Assembly (NCBI RefSeq): GCF_002858865.1
Contig: NZ_PJRR01000020.1
Coordinates: 1 to 43,962, forward strand
DNA length: 43,962 nt
DNA from: Caulobacter vibrioides
GTDB taxonomy: Bacteria; Pseudomonadota; Alphaproteobacteria; Caulobacterales; Caulobacteraceae
Reading direction: 5' to 3'
The notes under the pieces were generated by a model. That model worked only from the letters and a program-made list of their open reading frames with translations. It searched no databases and was not told where the DNA came from. Position numbers and translations under genes: made by a program. Below are positions 31,622-39,782 of this stretch, piece by piece. The first letter of the stretch is position 1; each line of letters starts with the position of its first letter.

Positions 31622-33040
31622 ATGACCGACAACGCCTCCAACACGCCCAAGGCCAAGGGCCAGGGCCAAGCTATGTGGGGCGGCCGGTTCTCGGCCAAGC
31701 CGGCGGAACTGATGCAGGCGATCAACGTCTCCATCGGCTTCGACAAGCGCCTGTGGGCGCAAGACCTGGCAGGCTCCCGCGCCCACGCGCGGATGTTGAT
31801 GAACCAAGGCGTGATTGCAAGCCATGACGGCGAGGAAATCCTGGAGGGTCTCGCCCGCGTCGAGGACGAGCTGCTGTCGGGGACCTTCCCGTTCCGCGAC
31901 GAATACGAAGACATCCACATGAACATCGAAGCGCGGCTGCGCGAGCTGATCGGCCCGACGGCCGGCCGGCTGCACACCGCGCGCTCGCGCAACGACCAAG
32001 TGGCCGTCGATTTCCGCCTGTGGGTCCGCGACGCCTGCGACCGCACGGTCGGCCAGCTCGAGGCGCTTCAGAAGGCGCTGCTGACCCAGGCCGAAGCGCA
32101 CGCCGAGTCGCTGATGCCGGGCTTCACGCACCTGCAACCGGCCCAGCCGGTGACCTTCGGCCACCACCTGATGGCCTATGTCGAGATGTTCGGCCGCGAC
32201 GCCGGCCGCTTCCGCGACGCCCGCGCCCGCATGAACGAGTGCCCGCTGGGCGCCGCAGCCCTGGCCGGCTCGCCCTTCCCGATCGACCGCCAGCAGACGG
32301 CGACGGCGCTGGGCTTTGATCGGCCGACCGCCAATTCGCTGGACAGCGTCTCCTCGCGCGACTTCGCGCTGGAAGCCCTGTCGGCCGCCTCGATCACGGC
32401 CACGCACCTGTCGCGGCTGGCCGAGGAGATCGTGCTGTGGACGACGCCGATGTTCGGCTTCATCAAGCTGACCGACGCCTTCACCACCGGCAGCTCGATC
32501 ATGCCGCAAAAGAAGAACCCCGACGCGGCCGAGCTGATCCGCGCCAAGGTCGGCCGCATCCTGGGCTCGCTGACCACCCTGACGGTGGTCATGAAGGGCC
32601 TGCCGCTGGCCTATTCAAAGGACATGCAGGAAGACAAGGTCCCGACCTTCGAGGCCTTCGATGCGCTGGAACTCAGCTTGCTCGCCATGGCCGGCATGAT
32701 CGCCGACCTGACGCCCAACACAGAAAACATGGCCAAGGCGGCCGGCGCGGGCTTCTCCACCGCCACCGATCTGGCCGATTGGCTGGTGCGGACGTTGAAC
32801 ATGCCTTTCCGTGACGCTCACCACGTGACAGGCTCCGCCGTGAAGACGGCCGAAGGCTTGGGCGTCGATCTGGCGGATCTTTCCCTGGCGCAGTTCCAGG
32901 CGATCGAGCCCCGGATCACGAACGATGTCTACGCCGTCCTGACTCCGGCCGCCTCGGCGGCCAGCCGCATGAGCTATGGCGGGACGGCCCCCGCCCAGGT
33001 GCGCGCCCAGATCGCGCGTTGGAAGGAATTGCTGGCATGA
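31622..33040 (+). CDS. argH: Argininosuccinate lyase
   Basis: A 472-residue enzyme of the fumarase/aspartase superfamily, which cleaves argininosuccinate to arginine and fumarate, the last step of arginine synthesis. The signature [18 protein letters not shown] is present, as are the N-terminal [20 protein letters not shown] and [16 protein letters not shown] segments. The first 17 residues (Ser/Thr/Lys-rich) are longer than usual. An in-frame ATG at 31673 starts exactly at MWGGRF and could be the true start. The stop overlaps the lipoprotein gene (ATGA). Confidence 0.96.
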   Translation: MTDNASNTPKAKGQGQAMWGGRFSAKPAELMQAINVSIGFDKRLWAQDLAGSRAHARMLMNQGVIASHDGEEILEGLARVEDELLSGTFPFRDEYEDIHMNIEARLRELIGPTAGRLHTARSRNDQVAVDFRLWVRDACDRTVGQLEALQKALLTQAEAHAESLMPGFTHLQPAQPVTFGHHLMAYVEMFGRDAGRFRDARARMNECPLGAAALAGSPFPIDRQQTATALGFDRPTANSLDSVSSRDFALEALSAASITATHLSRLAEEIVLWTTPMFGFIKLTDAFTTGSSIMPQKKNPDAAELIRAKVGRILGSLTTLTVVMKGLPLAYSKDMQEDKVPTFEAFDALELSLLAMAGMIADLTPNTENMAKAAGAGFSTATDLADWLVRTLNMPFRDAHHVTGSAVKTAEGLGVDLADLSLAQFQAIEPRITNDVYAVLTPAASAASRMSYGGTAPAQVRAQIARWKELLA

Positions 33041-33339
33041 ACCGTCCCGTGACGATCCTCGCCCTGGCCGCTCTGGCCGTCTCGGTCGCCGCCTGCGGCA
33101 AGCAAGGGACGCTAGAGCGCCCCGCCCCGCTGTGGGACGCCCAGAAGAAGGCCGCATGGGCCGCTGAGCGCCGCATGGCCTCGGCCCAGGCCAACCAGCC
33201 CGCCCGCGCCGGCGGCGCGCAGGAGATCCGCGACCCGGCCTCCAGCAACCGCACCATCCGCGCCGCACCGCTGCCCGGCACCAAGGACCCGTTCGGTGGC
33301 CCCTCGGCCGCCGGCTTCCCCGGCGCCACCCCCAATTAA
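33037..33339 (+). CDS. Small outer-membrane lipoprotein, LptM (YifL)-like
   Basis: A 100-residue lipoprotein. The signal peptide ([20 protein letters not shown]) ends in a lipobox with the modified Cys at position 20. Directly after it comes [10 protein letters not shown], the CG-x-x-G-x-L-x-x-P pattern of LptM/YifL, which in E. coli helps assemble the LptD LPS transporter. The remainder is Pro/Ala-rich and disordered. It lies between argH and lysA, a typical position for this family in proteobacteria. Orthology to LptM is inferred from the short motif and the context. ATGA overlap with argH fixes the start. Confidence 0.85.
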   Translation: MNRPVTILALAALAVSVAACGKQGTLERPAPLWDAQKKAAWAAERRMASAQANQPARAGGAQEIRDPASSNRTIRAAPLPGTKDPFGGPSAAGFPGATPN

Positions 33340-33348
33340 GAGACTCCG

Positions 33349-34614
33349 TTGAATCACTTCGAGTACGGCCCGCAGGGCCTGGCCTGCGAAGGCGTGCCCC
33401 TTGCCAAGATCGCGGCCGAGGTCGGCACGCCGGTCTATGTGTACAGCCGCGCCACGCTGGAGCGGCACTTCGTTGTCTTCCGCGACGCCCTGGCGATGTC
33501 CGGCGTGGTCGATCCGCTGATCGCCTACGCCGTCAAAGCCAATTCCAACGTCGCGGTGCTCAAGGTGCTGGGCGACCTGGGCGCCGGCGCCGACACGGTG
33601 TCCGAGGGCGAGGTGCGCCGCGCCCTGGCCGCCGGCATTCCCGGCGAGCGGATCGTGTTTTCGGGCGTCGGCAAGGCGCGGCGCGAGATCGTCTTCGCGC
33701 TGAAGGCCGGCGTCGCCGAGATCAATGTCGAGTCTGAGCCTGAGCTGAATCTGATCGCGGACGTCGCCGCTGAGCTGGGCGTGCGCGCCAAGGTCGCCTT
33801 CCGGGTCAATCCGGACGTCGCGGCCGGCGGTCACGCCAAGATCGCCACCGGCAAGTCCGAGAACAAGTTCGGCGTCTCGTTCGCCGAGGCCGCGCGCCTC
33901 TACGCCAACGCCAGCAACAATGCCAATCTCCAGCCCGTCGGCGTCGCCTGTCACATCGGCAGCCAGATCACCGATCTGGCCCCCATGCGCGCGGCCTTCA
34001 CCAAGATGCGGGGCCTCGTCGAACAGCTGCTGGCCGAGGGCCTGTCGGTCGAGCGCCTCGATCTGGGCGGGGGCCTGGGCGTGCCCTATTTCAACCACCC
34101 CGAACCGCCCTCGCCGGCCGAGTTCGCCGCCATGGTCGGCGAGGTCACCCAAGGCCTGCCCGTCACCCTGGCCTTCGAGCCCGGCCGGGTGATCGCCGCC
34201 AACGCCGGCGTGCTGGTCTCGGAAGTCATCCATGTCCACGAGCGCCCCGAAGGCCGCAAGTTCCTGGTCATCGACGCGGCGATGAACGACCTCGTCCGTC
34301 CGGCCATGTACGATGCGTTCCACGACATCCGTCCGGTCATCCAGCGCGCCGGCGAGACGGTCTATGACGTGGTCGGTCCGGTCTGCGAGACGGGCGACAC
34401 CTTCACCCGCGACCGCGCCCTGCCGCCGTTCGCAGCGGGCGACCTGGTGGCCTTCATGTCGGCGGGCGCCTATGGCGCGGCCATGGCCAGCGAGTACAAC
34501 ACCCGCCCGCTGGTGCCCGAAGTGCTGGTCGACGGCGACCGCTACGCGGTGATCCGCCAGCGTCCGACCTATGACGAGATGCTGGCGCGGGATCTGGTGC
34601 CGGACTGGGTGTAA
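33349..34614 (+). CDS. lysA: Diaminopimelate decarboxylase
   Basis: A 421-residue PLP enzyme that makes lysine from meso-diaminopimelate. The fold-III barrel begins with the PLP lysine in AYAVKANSN and contains HIGSQITDLAPM, the LDLGGGLGVPY phosphate loop, EPGRVIAANAG, and the C-terminal GPVCETGDTFTRDRAL with the active-site cysteine of the partner subunit, then SAGAYGAAMASEYNTRPL. It begins with TTG 33349, nine bases after the lipoprotein stop. A repeat follows the gene. Confidence 0.95.
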   Translation: MNHFEYGPQGLACEGVPLAKIAAEVGTPVYVYSRATLERHFVVFRDALAMSGVVDPLIAYAVKANSNVAVLKVLGDLGAGADTVSEGEVRRALAAGIPGERIVFSGVGKARREIVFALKAGVAEINVESEPELNLIADVAAELGVRAKVAFRVNPDVAAGGHAKIATGKSENKFGVSFAEAARLYANASNNANLQPVGVACHIGSQITDLAPMRAAFTKMRGLVEQLLAEGLSVERLDLGGGLGVPYFNHPEPPSPAEFAAMVGEVTQGLPVTLAFEPGRVIAANAGVLVSEVIHVHERPEGRKFLVIDAAMNDLVRPAMYDAFHDIRPVIQRAGETVYDVVGPVCETGDTFTRDRALPPFAAGDLVAFMSAGAYGAAMASEYNTRPLVPEVLVDGDRYAVIRQRPTYDEMLARDLVPDWV

Positions 34615-34624
34615 TCTTGAGTTT

Positions 34625-34747
34625 CCCTCTCCCCTTGCGGGAGAGGGTGGCCCACGCAGTGGGTCGGGTGAGGGGTCGCGTGGCCGACGCTAAGCCACCC
34701 CTCATCCGTCAGCTTCGCTGACACCTTCTCCCGCAAGGGGAGAAGGA
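34625..34747. repeat. Intergenic palindromic repeat, CCCTCTCCC family (copy 2)
   Basis: The element contains CCCTCTCCCCTTGCGGGAGAGGG, GTGGGTCGGGTGAGGGG, CCACCCCTCA and CTTCTCCCGCAAGGGGAGAAGG. It therefore has nested and outer inverted arms, like 246-372. It lies between the convergent lysA and phosphoribosyltransferase genes and fills that gap. No gene is visible inside. Confidence 0.8.
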
Positions 34748-34752
34748 AAACA

Positions 34753-35283
34753 TCAATCCATCGCGCCGATGTACGGCAGTCCCCGGCTCTTGCCTTCATC
34801 ATCGAGACCGTAGCCGACGAGATAGCGGGCCGGCGCTTCCCAGGCGACGAAGTCGGGCTCCATGCCGCGATCCTTGGGCCAGGGCTTGCGGGCGAAGACG
34901 GCGGTCAGCACTTCGCTGGCGCCGGCGTCTTTCACCAGGCGCGCAGCCTCCGACAGCGACAGGCCGGTGTCGAAGACGTCGTCGACGACCAGGGCGCGAC
35001 GGCCGACCAGCGGGCGCTGCAGGTCGGCGCGGACTTCGCAACGGCCCGAGCTCTTGCGCTCGTCGTGGTAGGAGGCCAGCCACAGGGCGTCGAAGCGGAC
35101 GTCGCGTCCGGCCTTCCACAGCGCGCGGGTCAGGTCGGCGGCGAACCACAGGCCGCCGGTGAGCAGGCAGACCACGACGGTGTCGTCGTCGATGCGCGGC
35201 GCGATCTGCTCGGCCAGTTTTTGAACCCGTTCAGCGATCTCGGCTTCCGAGATCAGGACTTCGGGCTTGGGAAGGTCATTCAT
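34753..35283 (-). CDS. Hypoxanthine phosphoribosyltransferase-like purine salvage enzyme
   Basis: A 176-residue type I phosphoribosyltransferase. The PRPP loop is ALVVDDVFDTGLSLSEAA. The N-terminal VVCLLTGGLWFAADLTRAL and the flexible loop SYHDERKSSG, with Ser-Tyr in the HPRT position, fit hypoxanthine/xanthine-guanine enzymes. It would convert hypoxanthine or guanine and PRPP to IMP or GMP. The ATG lies inside the end of the upstream zinc-ribbon gene (8-base overlap), so the two genes are cotranscribed. Confidence 0.87.
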   Translation of the reverse strand: MNDLPKPEVLISEAEIAERVQKLAEQIAPRIDDDTVVVCLLTGGLWFAADLTRALWKAGRDVRFDALWLASYHDERKSSGRCEVRADLQRPLVGRRALVVDDVFDTGLSLSEAARLVKDAGASEVLTAVFARKPWPKDRGMEPDFVAWEAPARYLVGYGLDDEGKSRGLPYIGAMD

Positions 35284-36211
35284 GATGAGCGGGTTCGTGA
35301 GAGTCTGAAGGGGGAGTTTGGTCCCCGCTCTCATGTCCCGGGGGTTCCTGTCCAGCCGCTTCGTGCGCGGCGGGCGCGTCCTGGGCGCCGCGCAGGGCGA
35401 CCTCGGGCTCGGCGCCATGGGCTTCAGGCTTCTTCAGCGCGGCCTTGACCGCCTTGGCCGCGCCCGGCTCGGTGGCGAAGGCGATCTGCAGGTCCTTGGC
35501 GGTGCGCGGCGGATTGAGGAAGGTGATCGAGAAGTGGCGCACCTCGCCCGGCGGGATCTTGGCGTCGGCGGCCGCAGCCAGCTGCCCGGCCACGCGCTTC
35601 TCTTCCTTGCTCAGCAGCTCCACGCGCAATGGCGGCGAGATGACCTCATGCTCGGTGATGTTGCGGATCGAGCCGGTGATGGTCACCGCCGCGCGCCCGT
35701 CCTGCATCGAGGGCTGGGCCTTGATGCTGCCGGCGTCGATCACCAGGCCCACCGTGTTCACCGGCAGGCCCACGGCGGCGTAGGCGCCCGCCGAACCCGG
35801 CATGATGCGCACGACATCGATCCTGAAGATCAGGGCCGCGACCACGACCACCGCCATGGCGGCGGCCATGCCGGCCCAGATCACGCCCGTGGCGGTCGCC
35901 GCGCGCAGGCGCCGCTCGGCGTCGGCGCGGGCGCGGAAGACCTTGGGAAGTTCTTCGCCCGGAAGCGCGCTGACCGGCGGCTCTTCGGCCTCGGCGGCGA
36001 CGGCTTCTTCCGCGGCTTCGTCGCGATCACCCTGGGATCTGGCGCTGGCGGCGGCAGGCTCTTCGAAGAGGTCGAGCGGCTCTTCAGCTTCGTCCTTGAA
36101 GGCGGTCCAGCGATTGCCGCAAGAGGCGCAACGCACGACGCGACCGTCCGGCCCGACCTTGGAGTCGTCGACGAAATAGCGGCTGGCGCACTCCGGGCAG
36201 GTCAGTATCAT
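35276..36211 (-). CDS. MJ0042-type zinc-ribbon, single-span membrane protein (DUF3426-like)
   Basis: A 311-residue protein. The N-terminus is an MJ0042 zinc ribbon (ILTCPECASRYFVDDSKVG, then VVRCASCGNRW, two CxxC pairs). An acidic linker leads to one membrane helix (GVIWAGMAAAMAVVVVAALI) and an outside beta domain of the DUF3426 type (ITGSIRNITEHEVISPPLRV, FSITFLNPP). The C-terminus is a disordered His/Pro/Glu-rich tail. The start at 36211 is the Met before ILTCPEC; the open frame beyond is leader DNA. It is divergent from ftsE across 82 bases, with hpt downstream. Function is unknown. Confidence 0.87.
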   Translation of the reverse strand: MILTCPECASRYFVDDSKVGPDGRVVRCASCGNRWTAFKDEAEEPLDLFEEPAAASARSQGDRDEAAEEAVAAEAEEPPVSALPGEELPKVFRARADAERRLRAATATGVIWAGMAAAMAVVVVAALIFRIDVVRIMPGSAGAYAAVGLPVNTVGLVIDAGSIKAQPSMQDGRAAVTITGSIRNITEHEVISPPLRVELLSKEEKRVAGQLAAAADAKIPPGEVRHFSITFLNPPRTAKDLQIAFATEPGAAKAVKAALKKPEAHGAEPEVALRGAQDAPAAHEAAGQEPPGHESGDQTPPSDSHEPAHHE

Positions 36212-36293
36212 GGCCGCGAATCGAACGAACCCCACATAACTTACTGGGGTCGCTGATTTTAACCCTGATGTCCAGAAAGCCCAGTGACGCGCC

Positions 36294-37001
36294 TTGCGGA
36301 TCGACACAGAACAGGGCGATGACGCCCTTCCGGTGGTCCGCTTCGAAGGCGTGTCGATGCGCTATGGGCGGGGTCCGGAAACCCTCAGAGATATAAGCTT
36401 TTCCCTGGAGCCGGGATCGTTCCACTTCCTGACCGGCGCGTCGGGGGCGGGCAAGAGCTCGCTGCTTAAGCTGATCTATCTGGCGCACCGTGCGTCACGG
36501 GGTCGCGTGGAGCTGTTCGGGCGTGATGTGAGCCTGACCCACGCCTCGGACCTTCCCTTCCTGCGCCGTCGCATCGGGGTGGTCTTCCAGGAGTTCCGGC
36601 TGCTGGAGCACCTGTCGGTGTTCGACAACGCCGCCCTGCCCTTGCGGATTCTCGGTCGCAAGCCGGCCACCTATCGCGAGGACGTGGCCGAGCTCTTGAC
36701 CTGGGTGGGCCTGGGCGAGCGCATGCACGCCCTGCCCGCCACGCTGTCGGGCGGCGAGAAGCAACGCCTGGCCATCGCCCGCGCCGTCGTCGACCGTCCC
36801 GACGTGCTGCTGGCCGACGAGCCGACCGGCAATGTCGATCCGGCCATGTCGCTGCGCCTGCTGCGCCTGTTCGTCGAACTGAACCGCCTGGGCACCACGG
36901 TGCTGATCGCCACCCACGACGAGGACCTTGTAGCGCGCGCCGCGCGTCCGACCCTGCACCTGGAGCATGGACGCCTCGTGGATCTGGGAGGCCGGCCATG
37001 A
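36294..37001 (+). CDS. ftsE: Cell division ABC transporter ATPase FtsE
   Basis: A 235-residue ABC ATPase that pairs with FtsX to activate envelope hydrolases at division. Walker A is TGASGAGKSSL, the signature is LSGGEKQRLAIARA, Walker B is VLLADEPTGNVD, with the Q-loop at VVFQEFRLL and the switch His in ATHDEDLV. It starts at TTG 36294, or at GTG 36330 (VVRFEGVSM); the ribosome binding sites are weak for both. The stop overlaps the ftsX start (ATGA). Order ftsE-ftsX-ydcF-plsC suggests one envelope operon. Confidence 0.94.
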   Translation: MRIDTEQGDDALPVVRFEGVSMRYGRGPETLRDISFSLEPGSFHFLTGASGAGKSSLLKLIYLAHRASRGRVELFGRDVSLTHASDLPFLRRRIGVVFQEFRLLEHLSVFDNAALPLRILGRKPATYREDVAELLTWVGLGERMHALPATLSGGEKQRLAIARAVVDRPDVLLADEPTGNVDPAMSLRLLRLFVELNRLGTTVLIATHDEDLVARAARPTLHLEHGRLVDLGGRP

Positions 37002-37891
37002 GCGAGTTCTTTCAGGTTTCGCGCTGGAAGCCGGGCCCCTTGCTGCCGCCGCGAGACGCCCGTGACGGCGCGCTGGTGTTCGTGGTCGCGGTGCTGTGCT
37101 TCCTGGCGTGTCTAACGGCCTTCGCCGCCCTTGCGGCCAATCGCGCCGCGCACGGCTGGACGGCGCAGCTGAGCGGCTCGGCGACCGTGGTGGTCCGCGC
37201 CCGCAGCAATGAGACGCCCGACAGCGCCGCCGCCCGCGCCGCCGAGACCCTGGCCGGCGTTCGCGGCGTGATCGAGGCCCAGGCCTTGCCGCGCGAGAAG
37301 GCCGAAGCGTTGCTGGCGCCGTGGATCGGGGCCGAGGCCCTGGTCGACGACCTGCCCACGCCGCGCCTGGTCACACTGGATCTCGATCCCAAGGCGCCGC
37401 CGACGGCGGGCATTCTGGACCGGGCGCTGCGGGCGGCGGGCGTCGACGCCACGGTCGACGACCACAGCCGCTGGATCGCCGATATCGAACGCGCCGCCAA
37501 CATCGCGCGGTTCGCGGCCCTGGGCGTGTTCGCCCTGATCGCAGCGGCCACGGCGGCGGTGATCGCCTTCGCCACGCGGGCGGGTCTGGCGGCGCGGCGC
37601 GATGTGATTGAGGTGCTGCACTTCTCGGGCGCCGAAGCGCGTTTCATCGCGAGCCTGTTCCAGAACCGGTTCGCGACCATGGGCGCGCTGGCGGGGTTGC
37701 TGGGCGGCGCGGCGGCGGCCATCATTGGCGCGCTCGCGCGTTACTTCGCCGGCGGCGTAGGCGTCGCACCGGTTCTGCCGCTGGCCTGGATTGACCTGCT
37801 GGCCGCCCTGCCCGCGCCGGTGCTGGCGGCCTTGATCGCCGGCGTCTCGGCCCGCCTGGCGGCGTCGCGCATCGTGAGGGAGATGCCGTGA
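36998..37891 (+). CDS. ftsX: Cell division protein FtsX
   Basis: A 297-residue permease-like partner of FtsE with four membrane spans. The first span is LVFVVAVLCFLACLTAFAAL. The large periplasmic domain after it (SATVVVRARSNETPDSAAAR) would contact a peptidoglycan hydrolase activator. The last three spans include AARRDVIEVLHFSGAEARFI, the family's cytosolic coupling helix with E-V-x-x-x-G-A. GGGAGG precedes the ATG. Its stop overlaps the ydcF-like start (GTGA). Length is typical. Confidence 0.93.
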   Translation: MSEFFQVSRWKPGPLLPPRDARDGALVFVVAVLCFLACLTAFAALAANRAAHGWTAQLSGSATVVVRARSNETPDSAAARAAETLAGVRGVIEAQALPREKAEALLAPWIGAEALVDDLPTPRLVTLDLDPKAPPTAGILDRALRAAGVDATVDDHSRWIADIERAANIARFAALGVFALIAAATAAVIAFATRAGLAARRDVIEVLHFSGAEARFIASLFQNRFATMGALAGLLGGAAAAIIGALARYFAGGVGVAPVLPLAWIDLLAALPAPVLAALIAGVSARLAASRIVREMP

Positions 37892-38505
37892 AGACCTTGG
37901 CCGCACTGCTGATCGCCCTGATGATCTGGGGCCTGGGCCTGCTGGCGTTCACCGGCCGCGTCGATCAATCGACCCCCGCGCCCGAACCGCCAATCTCCGA
38001 CGGCGTTGTCGCGCTGACCGGCGCCTCGACCCTCCGCCTGGAAGCCGCGACTCGCCTGCTGGAAGACGGCAAGGGCCAGCGCTTGCTGATTTCCGGCGTC
38101 AATCGCGAAGCCACCCGGGCCGAGATCCAGGCGGTCACCAAGGCGGTGAAGCCGATCTACGACTGCTGCGTCGACCTGGGCTTCGCCGCCGCCAACACCG
38201 TGGGCAATGCGCGCGAGACTGCGGAATGGGCCCGGTCCAAGGGCTATAAGAGCCTGATCGTAGTCACCGCCGACTATCACATGCCCCGCTCGATGCTGGA
38301 GCTTCGCGCGGCCATGCCCAATGTTGTGCTGCATCCCTATCCGGTGAAGACCGATCTGAACGCCCGTCGCTGGTGGAAGACTGGCGTCAGCGCCCGGCGC
38401 ATGATCGTGGAGTACTGCAAGTACCTGGCGATTCTGGGTCGCGAGGCGTTCCTGGGACTTGGCCCCGAGGACAAGGCCGCCCCGGCGGCGAAGGAAGTGT
38501 CTTGA
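37888..38505 (+). CDS. YdcF/SanA-type (DUF218) membrane-anchored protein
   Basis: A 205-residue protein starting at GTG 37888 behind GAGGGAG. A membrane helix (LAALLIALMIWGLGLLAF) is followed by a DUF218 domain: GVVALTGASTLRLEAATRLL, RLLISGVNREATRAEIQA, AANTVGNARETAEWARSKG and VVTADYHMPRSMLELRAA. DUF218/ElyC/SanA proteins act in cell-envelope integrity and peptidoglycan or lipid carrier metabolism, but their reactions are not defined. It is coupled at both ends to ftsX and plsC by overlaps. Confidence 0.89.
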   Translation: MKTLAALLIALMIWGLGLLAFTGRVDQSTPAPEPPISDGVVALTGASTLRLEAATRLLEDGKGQRLLISGVNREATRAEIQAVTKAVKPIYDCCVDLGFAAANTVGNARETAEWARSKGYKSLIVVTADYHMPRSMLELRAAMPNVVLHPYPVKTDLNARRWWKTGVSARRMIVEYCKYLAILGREAFLGLGPEDKAAPAAKEVS

Positions 38506-39212
38506 TCTATCTGCGTTCGTTCCTGTTCCAGTTGGTTTTCTGGCTGTGGTCGGCCGGCATGGCGGTCTTCATGCTCGTCACCCTGCCGATGCCGCGCGCG
38601 GTGAATCGCGCCTGCATGGCCACATGGTCGCGGGGCTTGCGGCTGCTGCTGCGCGTCCTGGTGAACGTGAAGATCGAGATCCGGGGACAGGAGAACATTC
38701 CCCACGCCGCTGGCCTGGTCGCCGCCAAGCACCAGTCGATGTTCGATGTCTTCAGCCAGTTCTCGATCCTGCCGGACGCCTGCTTCGTGATGAAGAAGGA
38801 GCTCTTGATGGTGCCGCTGTTCGGCTGGCACGGTCTGAAGGCCGACATGATCGTGGTCGATCGCGACGGTCACTCTGCGGCGCTGAAGAAGCTGGTTCGC
38901 GACGCCGTCGGTCGCATGAAGGAAAGCCGCCAGATCGTGATCTTCCCGGAAGGCACACGCGGCAAGGTCGGCGAGCCAGGCGACTACAAGCCCGGCATCG
39001 CCGCGCTGTATCGCGAACTGAACATGCCCGTGACGCCGCTGGCCCTAAATTGCGGCTCGCACTGGAACAAGGGCTTTCTGGTCCAGCCCGGCACGATCGT
39101 GTTCGAGTATCTGCCCGCCATCCCCGCCGGCCTGAAGCGCGGCGAGTTCATGCGTGAACTGCAGACCCGAATCGACACGGCGACCAAGGCCCTGGAGGAC
39201 GCGGGGCTTTAA
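38502..39212 (+). CDS. plsC: 1-acyl-sn-glycerol-3-phosphate acyltransferase
   Basis: A 236-residue membrane enzyme that makes phosphatidic acid from lysophosphatidic acid. The N-terminus is hydrophobic (FLFQLVFWLWSAGMAVFMLV). The acyltransferase blocks are AAKHQSMFDVFSQF (HX4D), ADMIVVDRDGHSAALK, and IFPEGTRGKVGEP (the EGTR block) before MPVTPLALNCGSHW. It starts at TTG 38502, overlapping the ydcF-like stop as TTGA, with AAGGAAG upstream. Four bases of the 3' end overlap the convergent gamma-glutamylcyclotransferase gene. Confidence 0.93.
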   Translation: MIYLRSFLFQLVFWLWSAGMAVFMLVTLPMPRAVNRACMATWSRGLRLLLRVLVNVKIEIRGQENIPHAAGLVAAKHQSMFDVFSQFSILPDACFVMKKELLMVPLFGWHGLKADMIVVDRDGHSAALKKLVRDAVGRMKESRQIVIFPEGTRGKVGEPGDYKPGIAALYRELNMPVTPLALNCGSHWNKGFLVQPGTIVFEYLPAIPAGLKRGEFMRELQTRIDTATKALEDAGL

Positions 39213-39754
39213 GCCGCCTCGCGCGCCTCGACCATCTTCAGAAGCTTCTCCATGGCGTGGTCGCGTACGCCGTCCTCGTGCAGGTGCATGACGAGGTCGC
39301 GGAGATAATCGATATTGGGCCCAGACAGACCCACAGCGCCGGCGATCAGCGCCGCCTGCTGCTCCAGGGTCAGGTCGCCAGCCCACTGGCTGTGCTTCAT
39401 GTCAGACAGGAACACCAGCGCCGGCGCCTTGTCGCCGCCGTCGACCTTCACCTCGCGCCAGGTCTCGAAATAGGTCTCGGTCGGCTGTTCGCGTTCGCGC
39501 AGATAGGCGTAGACGCCCTCCCACTCGGCGGCGGCGACGCGATAGGCCATGCCGCGCACCGAGCCCCCGGGCGCGAGACCCAGCACCAGGCCGGGCCGCT
39601 CATAGGTGCCCCGGTGATGCACCGAATAGATGCAGAACGCCCGTCTCCGGCCGTGGAGCACGGCGGTTCTTCGGTCTATGAACGGGAAACCGGGCCGCCA
39701 CATCAGCGATCCGTATCCGAACACCCAGCGATCCTCGCCGCCCTCTGAACTCAT
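39209..39754 (-). CDS. ChaC-type gamma-glutamylcyclotransferase
   Basis: A 181-residue protein of the ChaC/GGCT family, which cleaves glutathione to 5-oxoproline and Cys-Gly. It begins with the substrate loop WVFGYGSLMWRPGFPF, shows RRRAFCIYSVHHRGTYERPG, then VRGMAYRVAAAEWEGVYAYL followed by REREQPTETY, which carries the catalytic Glu. The start at ATG 39754 follows AGGA; a longer frame upstream to 39871 lacks the family sequence. It is divergent from the DUF2125 gene with 28 bases between starts and its 3' end meets plsC. Confidence 0.93.
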   Translation of the reverse strand: MSSEGGEDRWVFGYGSLMWRPGFPFIDRRTAVLHGRRRAFCIYSVHHRGTYERPGLVLGLAPGGSVRGMAYRVAAAEWEGVYAYLREREQPTETYFETWREVKVDGGDKAPALVFLSDMKHSQWAGDLTLEQQAALIAGAVGLSGPNIDYLRDLVMHLHEDGVRDHAMEKLLKMVEAREAA

Positions 39755-39782
39755 CACCGATCCTGACTGGACGCGCCCTAGA

